From: Rotaria sp. Silwood1
Taxonomy: Eukaryota > Rotifera > Eurotatoria > Philodinida > Philodinidae
Assembly: GCA_905250075.1 (NCBI GenBank)
Contig: CAJNOP010000381.1
Location: forward strand, 75,254-139,253
Length of the DNA stretch: 64,000 bases
Direction of reading: 5' to 3'
Shown: positions 24,680-35,102 of the stretch, in pieces
Layout: the number at the start of each line of letters is the position of its first letter
Numbering within the stretch: position 1 is the first letter of the stretch
Made by a program: the position numbers and the translations under genes
Notes under the pieces: generated by a model
Told to the model about the DNA's origin: nothing
The model's database searches: none
Seen by the model: only the letters and a program-made list of their open reading frames with translations

Positions 24680-25900
24680 ATGACGAATACATTTTTTCTA
24701 TTCATTTTTTTCGGTTTATATCTCAGTTATTGTTCGAGTAAACCAACATCATCATTAGATGAAGCATGGAAATTATTTAAAAATCTTCATAATAAAGAAT
24801 ATAATTCAATTAATGATGAACAACTTCGGTAAGAAGAATAAATTTAAATAAACAAAAGAATTTCTTTTTCTTTTTTAGACGAAATATTTGGGAAGAAAAT
24901 GTTCGAATGATTCAAAAACATAATTTCGAATCTGATTTGGGTATTCACACATTTACAATGAAAGTTAATCAATTTGCTGATCTTGTTCGTCTTGATTTTT
25001 TCTTTTAAATTAATAATTGATTTCATTCGAATTATTCTAGACAAACGAGGAATTTGTTAAACAAATGAATCAATTAAAAATTAATCCTGAAAAGAAATCA
25101 AATAAAAAATTTCATATTCCATCAAATATAAATCTTCCAAAATCTGTTGGTAAAAGAATTCATATTTTTTCTCTAAATAAATTCTTTATTCATATTATCA
25201 TTTAGATTGGCGTACAAAAGGGTATGTTACACCCGTTAAAAATCAAGGACAATGTGGATCATGTTGGGCTTTTTCTACAACTGGTACACTTGAAGGACAA
25301 ATTGCAAAAGAAACACAAAAACTTGTTGCTTTATCTGAACAACAACTTGTTGATTGTTCAACAGATTATGGAAATAACGGATGTTGTGGAGGTCTAATGG
25401 ATAATTCATATAAATATCTTGAAGATAATCATGGAATTGATACGAATGCAAGTTATCCTTATGAAGCTATTGATGGAAAATGTCGATTTAACGTTAAAAC
25501 TGTTGCAGCTGATGTTACTGTAAATTAAATTTTCTTTTAAATTAAAATAAGCTTCTTTGTTTTGTTTTTCAAGAGTTATGTTGATATAAAAGCTCAATCA
25601 GAAGCTGATCTTCAAGATGCTATTGCAACAATTGGTCCAATAGCAGTTGCTATGGATGCTAGTCATACTTCATTTCAGTTTTATTCAACAGGTGTTTATT
25701 CGGAAAAAGATTGTTCATCAACAATCTTAGATTTTTCACTTTTGGCTGTTGGATATGGTACAACAACAGATAATCAAGATTATTATATTTTAAAAAATCA
25801 ATGGTCAACACAATGGGGTATGGAAGGGTATGTTTTAATGGCAAGAAATAAAAATAATCAATGTGGTATTGCAACAATGGCTAGTTATGCACTTATTTAA
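24680..25900 (+). CDS. Cathepsin-L-like papain-family protein lacking the catalytic His
   Basis: Five exons: 24680-24828, 24879-24984, 25041-25149, 25206-25519 and 25574-25900, all GT-AG, with introns of 50-56 nt, giving 334 aa. Residues 1-20 form a signal peptide. An I29 inhibitor prodomain with an ERFNIN-like helix ([12 protein letters not shown]) and NQFADLTNEEF follows. The mature domain begins near VDWRTKG (121). The oxyanion Gln (135), nucleophile Cys (141, QCGSCWAFS), GCCGG and the Asn (301, LKNQW) are present. The catalytic His is replaced: the LDHAVLAVGYG-type motif reads [11 protein letters not shown], with Phe280 where His is expected. The rest is intact and splices cleanly, so this looks like a conserved pseudoprotease rather than debris. 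The intron-2 donor (CTT/GTTCGT) is weak but phase-correct. AATAAA signals follow the stop. Confidence 0.9.
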
Positions 25901-27489
25901 AATAAACATTGTATTTTAATAAATTAAATAAATAAACTATTCTTTTATTCTTTTTCTCTTTAAATATTACAGTCAGAGAGATATGCAAGTGTCAGTTGTT
26001 TTTCAAAATCCATATTCTACAAAAAAATTGACATAACCTTGTGAATGATCAACACTGAAATTTTCTGCGCTGAATTTTGAATTCCAGAAATTGTCTCCAT
26101 TTTTTTCGCTATACTATGTAAAGATTAATTATTGGAATTACATTACTTTCATAACCTGAAGGGTGGGTGTGGGTGTGGTTGAGGATACGAATAAAAAATT
26201 CACACCTACGCCCACACTCCAGCCACCCACACCCACAACCACACGCCCACCCTTCTCAATGAACATTACTTGTGAGTTGAGATTATTGTGAAAATTGATG
26301 AAAATACACAAAGAAAAAATTGTTGATCCCAAGATGCCTATAAAAAAATATCTTTCGTCTTAATGAGTCCTATACTAATCGGTGTCCCAGACATCGCTCT
26401 TTCGAATGGTGAAAACTACAGCTCTCTATCTCGTTCCTTTCAAGCGTTATTCAAAAAATGGCCACTTGTCTTTTATTTTTTTTTCGGACAATAGGATGCT
26501 ATTTTGATAATAAGAGGAGAAATGCTGAGTCAAAAACCAGGACTTTTCGGAAATCGTTTACTTAAAACATTTTGAATAATGGTATTCGATGCACGTCTAT
26601 GTGCTGATTCTGAATATTATCTTAGTTTTGCACCAAAATGATGTCTGATTTTCAAAACTAGCTATCTGAAGCCAAAAACCTGAGTTTTGGTAGACTCATA
26701 TCACCGGCTGTGCTTATCAATGCGAAATGGCACTATGGCCAACAAAGAACTAAACGAGAAAGAATAATTAGTGAAAGTTTGAACTCAATAGGATTAAAAC
26801 TCGTTTGGAGTTCACAAACTAGGGTATGACCAATCTTGAACCTACTTTCGGTTCAGTAATCGCTTTTTTCTACTGCATTTCTGATTGAATCGAAATAGTT
26901 TTTCAAATGATGAAGCTTCTGGACAAAAGACTAAGTATAAATCAACAGAAGGAGTATTTGCATGTCGATTATACTTCGACTTTTGCAATAACGACTACGA
27001 TATAACGATCTTTTCCAACATCTTTAGAATTTTTAGCACAGAAGTTACTAAGAAACATGCAATACATTGGTGTACACATCGTTAAATAATTCATGTTGAT
27101 AAAAGAAAAAAAAATACGTTTTAATACCGATAAAACGTATATTATGGCATACGCTCTTAAACAAATCGTTGAAGCTTTTAAAGAGAAGAGTACACTTTCC
27201 AACTCGTTTCAATAAATACGTTTGAAATCAAGTGAAAACGTGCGAGTTGATGAAAAAAAAATGCGTTCGAATGCACACTGCATTTCTTTTCGTGGATAGG
27301 TTTATAACTTTGTCAAGATCAATAGATTTAACAATTATGATAAGAACTACAATATATTGTACTTGACGATATTCTGTCGTTAATTCAAGTGTCAAAGTAA
27401 TATATTTTCAACACATAAGATAAAACGAATAGAAAAAAAACGAGTGAGCAAGCTTCGTCATTCATCAAGAAGTCTATTTTCGTGCTGCA
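25901..27489. other. Intergenic region between protease genes
   Basis: Holds the cathepsin polyadenylation region, a telomere-like hairpin, and at about 26395-26470 a dispersed sequence resembling 12305-12375. No gene is supported. Confidence 0.6.
26161..26252. repeat. Telomere-like hairpin
   Basis: GGGTGGGTGTGGGTGTGG, AT-rich apex (CGAATAAAAAATT), then CACACCTACGCCCACAC...CACGCCCACCC. Confidence 0.8.
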
Positions 27490-30078
27490 ATGGGATTTGA
27501 ATTAAAGAAGGTTGAAATCTTTTATATTTGCTCTTGCATTTTCGTTTTTACCACTGTTTGTTTTATATTAGGTTTTTTTGTTTGCTGGATTCTTCTTCTT
27601 GGGTGCTATCATTGTACTAATACCTTGTGTTGTGGTTATTGCTCGACGTTCCTCGAATGATTGTCCTGCTCCAACCACGCCTTCAGTAACAACCTCTGTG
27701 GTGACAACATCTTCAGTGACGACCCCTGTGGTGACAACATCTTCAGTGACGACCCCTGTGGTGACAACATCTTCAGTGACGACACCTTCAGTGACAACAT
27801 CTTCAGTGACAACACCTTTAGTAACGACAACAACGTCACCAACCCCAACATGGAATGCTAGTGATTATCAATCAAACAGTGATTACTATAATTCATTGAT
27901 AAATCTACGTAAATTTGATCAATCGGACAATCTTCGTTTGGATCGTCTTTCATCACCTCAATTTCATCCAATTAATGGAAAAAGTATAATCTATTTAAGA
28001 CGACAATATCACATGCCTGATTTACGTGGATCAACAACAACTTTGCATTGGCTTGACTTAGAAACGAATAAGACTGTTCAATTGACACGACCAATTTGGG
28101 GCAAACATGATCAACAAGTAATAATGAAAGGATCGGTTATATTTATTTTAAATGTTTCTTTTTCTTTTCAGTTCTTTTGGGTAGATAATAAAACAATTCT
28201 ATTTTTGTCTAATCGAGCATCAACAGGTCTTAATCAAATTTTTCAACTTACACTTCCTGAAAATGTATCACCAACGATTGATTTCATCGATCCGATTCAA
28301 ATAACAAATTACCCATTGGATATTGATAATCTTTTAGTCAATCGACAAGCAACACGTCTGGCATTTAGTTGCCAAGTCTATGCAAATTTAACTATTCAAC
28401 AAACTGTTGATCGACAATTGACTGAGCAAGCTAGTGGTCGTTCGATTTATCAATTCGATAAATTATTCATTCGACATTGGGATGAATACATGACAGGTCG
28501 ACGTCATCATCCATTTCTTGTTCAAATCGCACGACAAACCAATGGAATATTCAACTTTTCATCAGAGCCAATTGATATACTTTTCCCTCTAGATAGTGAT
28601 TCGCCAACACGACCTTTCGGTGATGCTAAAGCTCAATGGTCATTTAGTGCATCTGGTAATTCATTTGCATACACTCGACAATATGATGAAACGAGTGAAG
28701 TAGCTTGGACAACCAATTTAGATATATGGACAATTGATTTAAGTACACCTGGACAATCGAGTGTTTGCATTACAAAGGAAAACTTGGCAACCGATACCGA
28801 TCCATCTTATTCACCAACAAATGATAGTATATTGGTCTATCGATCACATTCAATTCCACGTTACGAGTCTGATCAATTCAAAGTTAAAGTATACAATGGT
28901 TAGTCATATTATTTTTATTTAGTTCAATTTGCATTCCTTTCTTTTATATTTTAGGATCGAATACGAAAATAACTCTTCTCGATAATTGGGATCAAAGTAT
29001 TCAAGCTGTGACATGGTCTCGTGATGGTCAATCTCTTTATCTTGAAACTGGTGAAGAAGCAGAAAATGTTATTTACTATATATCCAATGTATTTACAGAT
29101 CAAACGATCATTTCTTTAACTAGAAATGGTACTTCGCACAATATCAATCTTCATCCTATCGATAATCAAACGTTTGTCTTCATATATGAAAGTATTCTTG
29201 AGCCGGCAAATATATATTTATATTCATCAAGCGGTTCGATTCGACCCCTCACTATTCATAACAAAGTTCTATTGAGTAAAGTAAAAATGAGTACTGTAGC
29301 CGAGAAATTTTCGTTTCCTGGTGCTAAGAATGATACAGTTTGGGGATGGCATGTACCACCGCAGAATGGCACAAGCAATCCAGCTCCACTTGCTTTTCTC
29401 ATACATGGTGGTCCGCAAAGTAGTTGGTACAATGCATGGAGCTATCGATGGAATTTTCAATCGTTTTCTTCTCAAGGCTACGCTGTTATTGCTATCAATT
29501 TCCATGGTTCTGACTCATATGGACAAAATTTTACAGATAGTATTAATAGTAATTATGGTTCTTTACCTTATGAAGATCTTCAACTAGGACTTGATTATGC
29601 TCTGGCCAATTATCCTTATATTGATTCGAAGCGAGCTGCAGCACTGGGTGCTAGCTATGGTGGATATATGGTCAATTGGATTGCTGGACATCCAGAGATG
29701 AGTCTTCGTTTTAAAACGTTCATCACTCATAATGGTGCACTTGATACGAGATCTAAGAGTTATTCCACAGACGAACTATGGTTTACTGAGTACGATGCAG
29801 GAAACTTCACTCCATGGGATAATCCCGATGCGTTTGAAATCTATAATCCAGTCAATCATGTTGCAAATTGGACACAGCCAATGTTGATTATTGTTGGTGC
29901 TCGGGACTATCGTATACCAGAAACACAAGGAATCGGCACCTTCACAGGTTTGCAGCGCCGTGGCATCCCAAGTCGATTGCTATATTTTCCCACCGAAAAC
30001 CATTGGGTGTTAAACCCGCTTCATTCAGTTGCCTGGTATGAAGAAGTACTCGGTTGGATGCACAAATACACCAGCTGA
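27490..30078 (+). CDS. Membrane-anchored S9 dipeptidyl-peptidase (fungal DPP5 type)
   Basis: Four exons: 27490-27510, 27572-28117, 28172-28898 and 28955-30078, giving 805 aa. A seven-residue cytosolic tip (MGFELKK) precedes one TM segment (about residues 8-33), so this is type II topology. A Ser/Thr/Val stalk (about 43-85) is encoded by a DNA tandem repeat (27690-27820). Then come a beta-propeller and an alpha/beta-hydrolase domain. The triad is visible: Ser665 in GASYGGYM, Asp749 in GARDYRIP, His781 in ENHWVLNP; HGGPQSSW marks the oxyanion region. Motif context resembles secreted fungal dipeptidyl-peptidase V more than animal DPP4 (GWSYGG). The 54-nt intron 28118-28171 is phase 0 and stop-free, so a naive frame reads through it. 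Expected role: cleaving dipeptides from extracellular peptides. Fungal origin is inference. Confidence 0.88.
27690..27820 (+). repeat. Coding minisatellite for the Ser/Thr stalk
   Basis: 30-nt repeats of the GTGACAACATCTTCAGTGAC type encode T-T-S-S-V / T-T-P-V-V units in the juxtamembrane stalk. The near-identical copies suggest copy number changes by slippage or unequal exchange. Confidence 0.8.
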
Positions 30079-30418
30079 CAATATCCTATATTATTTCGAT
30101 CAATAATGTAGTAGACTCCTTATTAGAAACTTCTTTTTTTTGACACTATATTTTGCGATCAATCGAACAAGAAATGTAAACGATGATGAGGACATGATTT
30201 TTCAACATCGAATGAATACATTGTTTTTTTGCCCGACAATATGTTTTTCTTATTGATTATACTACGTTCATTGATTAACATTTTAGATTGAGAAAGTCCC
30301 AAGTTATTTTATCCTTTTATCGAACGAATCTAAGCTAGATGTCTCATTAAAATGAGAATCTTTTCTTTATTGTTAAAATTTAGCTGAAAGATCAATTTGA
30401 TTATCGGCACGATCTTGA

Positions 30419-30468
30419 GGGTGTAGATGTATGTGGGATAATGGCGTTGCGTGGGATGTAGGTATGAG
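30419..30468. repeat. Telomere-like G-rich half-site
   Basis: Degenerate GGGTGTAGATGTATGTGGG and GTGGGATGTAGG blocks without a matching C arm. Confidence 0.5.
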
Positions 30469-30571
30469 TATTGAGTTACTGAAGATTTACATCCACGCCT
30501 TTTGTAAAACACGATCTGAAAGGAGTGTTGAAGTGTTTAGGGGTAGAAATTTGCACTGCCCTTTCCCCACA

Positions 30572-30714
30572 GATCATGACAGAGAAAACCCAATACCCAT
30601 CACAGACTCTGACAGAGAAACCCAACACCCATCACAGACCGTGACAGAGTAACTCCAGAGACCATCATAGACCGTGACAGAGAAACCCGATACCCGTCTC
30701 AGACCGTGACAGAT
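30572..30714. repeat. Minisatellite, unit about 32 bp, four copies
   Basis: Units carry the core GACAGAGAAACCCAATACCC and CAGACCGT. Copies differ by point changes. Confidence 0.8.
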
Positions 30715-30852
30715 GTTTTTGATGCATGATTACCAATTATATATCAATCAACTCTCATCAAAGTATATTAACTGCTTTCTTTTTGAGTTCTAGACCCTAG
30801 TCGAACATCGTGTAAGCAAGATCTTGGCCAAGATACAAGGTACAGAAAAGTG

Positions 30853-31389
30853 AACAGATCTTGGCAAAATTTCGGTACAAGATAATTATATTATCTTGCA
30901 CCAAGATCTGTAATTAGATCTTGGGTACAGATTTATATGACACAATCAGATAAAAGAATTCGATGTTTCTTGCCCAAGATCTTGAAATTTGGTTCAAGAT
31001 CTTGATTTAGTACTACCTACTAAAGATTAATTTGTCGCTGCTCGAAACTAGATCGTGCTGAATGGTTCAAGAAAACATGATCTTCATTGAAGGGTCTCCA
31101 TGAAGGCGATGGGTTTCAACATTTTTTTAAATAAAACGTTAATCTCTAACTTAGACCCTTGTGTCTGTAGAGGAAGTCTGACTTCGTATTCAGATTCAGC
31201 GTCAAATTTTACATAGGAAAGACTATTTTAGACGTCCTTAGAGGCATTCATATAGGAATTGCATTGATCATTTTTGGACCACATGTATTTCAGTAACGAT
31301 CTTATAGATCTGTACCCAACATCTTATTACAGATCTTGGTACAAGATAATGCGATTATCTTGTACCTAAATTTTCAAGATCTGTTCACA
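30853..31389. mobile_element. Inverted-repeat element with AAGATCT-rich arms
   Basis: Left arm 30853-30935 (GTGAACAGATCTTGG...) is inverted at 31305-31389 (...CAAGATCTGTTCAC). Arms are about 83 bp and each contains a smaller palindrome (AAGATAAT...ATTATCTT). The centre has no coding capacity. No clear target duplication was found. Confidence 0.65.
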
Positions 31390-31392
31390 TTT

Positions 31393-31543
31393 GGGGTGTG
31401 GGTGTGGGTGTGGGGCGTGGGTGTGGGGTGTGGGTGTGGGCGGGTTTGGGTCTGAGTGTGGGTGGGGGTGGGTGTGGGTGTAGGTGTGGGTGTCATTTGT
31501 TTCCCATTAAGCAATACCCACATTCACACCCACACCCACACCC
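31393..31543. repeat. Telomere-like hairpin, about 100-bp G arm
   Basis: Long GGTGTGGG/GGGTGTGGGCGG arm, apex CATTTGTTTCCCATTAAGCAA, then CCCACATTCACACCCACACCC. It begins three bases after the inverted-repeat element ends. Confidence 0.85.
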
Positions 31544-31898
31544 GACCTATTAGTAACACCAATCAAGTCATAAATTAGTACTCGAAAACTGACTTGATTA
31601 CTATCTAACTGTTCGTTATAAAAAAAAAAGAACAGTTACTGTCTTCTTTTTCTAATGTATGGTTCGTTCTCGGAACTTTGGCTGTATTTCGCTTATTATC
31701 ATGTCATGCAATGCAGCGAAGCTTGCACTTTCTTTCGCCATATACCGGTTATTCAAAAAAAAACAGCTCTCAATAATCATAAGCAAGAAAAACGGAGGGA
31801 TAAAATTCAAATGAAATGCGTTGTTATATTTCTTCATTTATTACTTGAACATGATCACAAAGGCTGATATGTCGATTTAATGAATTGATGCGATCCAA

Positions 31899-33127
31899 TT
31901 AGCGCAAAATGTAGAAATTTAGTCGGTATAATAATTGAACGATGTAAGGAACAATGAAGCGAAGACTAACAGTTAAACCACCATATAGACCTAAAATTCG
32001 TGATATAACATATAATGCATTGTTGCGCTCATTGACTGTATGAAGACAGTAGATCGGAGCACATTGTTGATAAAACAAAGGATATGACGCATTGAAATGC
32101 CATTGTTCAACAAATAGGGCATCGACAATATGCTGAATAATAGTGTTTGGTGGGAAACGACTAATTAATGAAATGTTCATTGCTGTTGCATTGATGGTTG
32201 CCGGAAAAACGTCTGAGTCGCTAATTGTCAAATAGTTCTCTAGATAGTCAATCGATGTTTGATTGTACAAAAATGCAAAAGTGGATCTGAGCAATGTTTC
32301 CAATACTGAACAACCAAGGACCCATCCTGGCATTACCAGAGAAAAGGCAGTTGGATCAATACAATCATTCCTTGTGCCACACGAGCACTGATTATTTACA
32401 ATGACAGGAGAGTTCAGTATAGTTGCATCCAATTGATAAACATTCAGATAGAAGTACCAATTTAAAGCATAGCTGGACACATATGTATTGCTATGTATAA
32501 AATCACGTATAAGCTGGATAGCATGAGAAAAGCGAAGAGCGGTATCAGTTTCAAACTGATTCTCTATGTCAGTCATTCGTGATATAAACTGAGATTCTGA
32601 TATAGCTTGTGCACTCAGAAACGCCCTGGTCTGGAACTCATCAATCGCTTTCTGAATAGCAGTTTTTGCAAGGTTGCATAATGTTGACAAGAGTTGAAAA
32701 TAAGCACTAACACCAACGCGAAAATCACTTCGCACAAAAATAGTCGAATAGTTGCTACGAGACAGGAATAGTATCCATGATGCCTCAACAAAATCACTCG
32801 AACATACTTGATGATACATGAAATCAGCAGTGACGAATTTCTGATAAGGGACAGAGATCTGGCTACATGGACAGTAAAGTGAAGAACCATATTGAGTAAT
32901 TAACTGTTCATATTGTATTGAAGGTGGAGGCTCAATTCTTTTGCTCACTGTGACTGTTGGTGCGACCAGGTATATGATTATCACTATGACACTGATGGGT
33001 AGAAGAAGAAAATAAATGCGTGTTGAAATACGTTCACGCCGAATCACATTGATCTGCGTTGATCCACTTGTGAACAGATTCAATTTAGTAAGACAATTTC
33101 GATATCGATCCAATCTATCACGTGCAT
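31899..33127 (-). CDS. Two-TM Cys-rich module, copy 3 (probable last exon of a three-module gene)
   Basis: Function unknown. The exon carries one module: a short cytosolic start, TM1 (IYFLLLPISVIVIIIYLVA), an ectodomain with YCPCSQISVPYQKF, FMYHQVCSSDF, a CSCG pair and QQCAPIYC, then TM2 near the end (about ISRILGLYGGLTVSLRFIVPY). The layout is like other two-TM channels and receptors, but I see no DEG/ENaC signature. There is no ATG at the module start: the frame runs upstream through TTG to an acceptor TTTTAG at 33128-33132. That acceptor matches the phase-1 donor GTAAGT at 33742, so this exon probably continues the gene from copy 2 across a 615-nt intron. A stand-alone gene starting at an internal Met is the alternative. 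The family appears expanded in bdelloids (recalled, not searched). Confidence 0.75.
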
Positions 33128-33742
33128 CTAAAATTTTGTTCTTATTTCTGTCAATAATTCATAGAACTGTGCTCTGTACTACTTATGAGATTTATGAAAA
33201 TGAATTAAAAAGATAATAACAAACAAGACATTTTTTAAAAATGATTACTTATTTAAATAGTTTAGGCAAAAAAAGGTAACAAAAGCAAATAAATTATTAG
33301 CTAAGTCTTATAGATGCTGTACTAATCTTAGGCATCAATGTGGAATTCAATCGTACAGAAGTCGATTTTAATTAAAACTATTATTGTAGTTCGAATTTTA
33401 TGCTAGCCTCAAGTTTTATCAATCAATTGAATATAAAATATTCCGACAAAATATTCAAGAAAAATTTAATAGTTGGTACGGAATTATCATGTGTACCATT
33501 GGTGTTCATTGATCAGATAAATGTCTTCTTTTCAGACCATATTCAGGCTTTTCACAATGACTTTCCTCTGTTCTTTCTTATGCTTTTATTTCAAGTGTCA
33601 ATGAAAAAATCGGTGAAAAAGCTTCTTTTTTATTTTTCAAAATATCGTTGATTCATTTTCATCGCTTCTATATTCTTTTTTGAATCAATGCACTCTTTCA
33701 TCTATTTATAGTTACATAGTTGAAAGTTTATCTTAAACTTAC

Positions 33743-35053
33743 GATCGTTTAGCTCTGGCTGGTTACTAACTGTGGATGAAATATTTGTTTCAGCCGTACC
33801 CAATCGTCTGAGAAGAAGTTTCGCAACCAACGGACTCAATAAACGAAGAATGACGTTGATACCACCGAAGAGGCCAATTATTGTTGTAACAATATATACG
33901 AGATTACTTCGCTCTTCATATGTGTATGTACAAGAAATTGGACGACATTGTTGATAATAGGAATCATAAGTCACGGACGAATTGAAATACTCCATCATGA
34001 TCTCGTTCACCATTGTTTCGAGAGTCGCGTTTGGCGAAAATCGACTTGGTTGGGTGAGATCGAGCACACTAATATTCTCAGGAAGCTGGCTGTGTAAATT
34101 TTTAAATGCATCTCTCACACCTTCAAAGCATTCATTATTGTACCAGCAAGCGAGTGATGATCTAAGAGTTGTATCCATCATGGAACATGTTATTGATATA
34201 CCCAGAAGTGATTTGATGGCACTACTGGTATTATTCTTCATGGTGCAATTTGCGCTATTGCTACAGCTACAAAAACTTTCACTATTAAGATTGTACGTTT
34301 TGAAAGTAAAGTAAACTAGGTAAAGTCTTAGCGTTGATACCTCATCCAAATAATCCATTTGAAAGTCTATGTTTGTCATCATACCACTAGCATATTGGTC
34401 AGCGCGAAGAATATCATTGACCAATAGAATTGTGTAGAGAAATTCAGTGCGTGTCATTTCCAAAAATGTTTCAAGTAATGCATTTGCTTGTGCAGTGAAA
34501 ATACGACGTGAAAGTATCCCAATATTGACCAAATTAGTCAATAAAAATCGATTATATGCAGAAGCAAAAGTTTGATTTGCCATCTGACAGAAAAAAGCCA
34601 ATGCTTGAAAATATGACGAACCAAGTAGGTAGAAGTTAGTATCGGAATTTACTCCCAATGGAAAAGTCAATGATTTATACCACGAGGGCTGAACAAAGTT
34701 ACTCGAACATATCTGATGATAGGTAGGAATGATTCGAATGAATTCTTTGTATGGAATCGAAATGACAGTACACGGACATTGTAGCACGTTTGGATAGCGT
34801 TCTTGTAACTTTTCATATTGATCTTGAGTTGGTGATTGAATAGTGATAGTGAAGGTACGCACCGGTTGGGTTGTGTATAAAATGAGAATAAACATCTCCA
34901 CGATCATCAGTACTACATATACTCGAGTAGCAATACGACCCTGACGAACATAAAAGTGATCTGGTCTGTGAACATTGGTAAAAAAATTCAAATCGATCAG
35001 TTTTGTTTTGGCTTTTATCAAAATATTTCGCAACTTGAGCCGCATCGAAACAC
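33743..35053 (-). CDS. Two-TM Cys-rich module, copy 2 (probable middle exon)
   Basis: Same architecture as the flanking copies: TM1 (VYVVLMIVEMFILILYTT), LQCPCTVISIPYKEF, TYHQICSSNF, FCSCSNS, QQCRPISC, and TM2 (VTTIIGLFGGINVILRLLSPL). If unspliced, the frame runs to a stop at 33702. A consensus donor GTAAGT at 33742-33737 lies after QPELND, and an acceptor TTTTAG precedes this exon at 35054-35059. Both junctions are phase 1. The upstream intron (35054-35102) is only 49 nt, the usual size here. Joining keeps the frame open, so this exon is best read as the middle module of one protein. Glycosylation sites (NxS/T) are frequent in the ectodomain. Confidence 0.75.
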
Positions 35054-35102
35054 CTAAAATGTCACAATGATGAATCAATTTCTCACACTCTAATTATCTT
35101 AC

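Larger units (their letters stand above)
30079..31898. other. Intergenic region with minisatellite, foldback and telomere-like blocks
   Basis: No gene is supported. It contains a G-rich telomere-like half-site (30419-30468), a 32-bp minisatellite (30572-30714), a 537-bp inverted-repeat element (30853-31389) and, directly beside it, a 150-bp telomere-like hairpin (31393-31543). Confidence 0.6.

Noticed and set aside
33400..33651. 83-codon plus-strand frame between modules 2 and 3
   Set aside because: Lies in the presumed intron, antisense to the module gene, with no recognisable domain.
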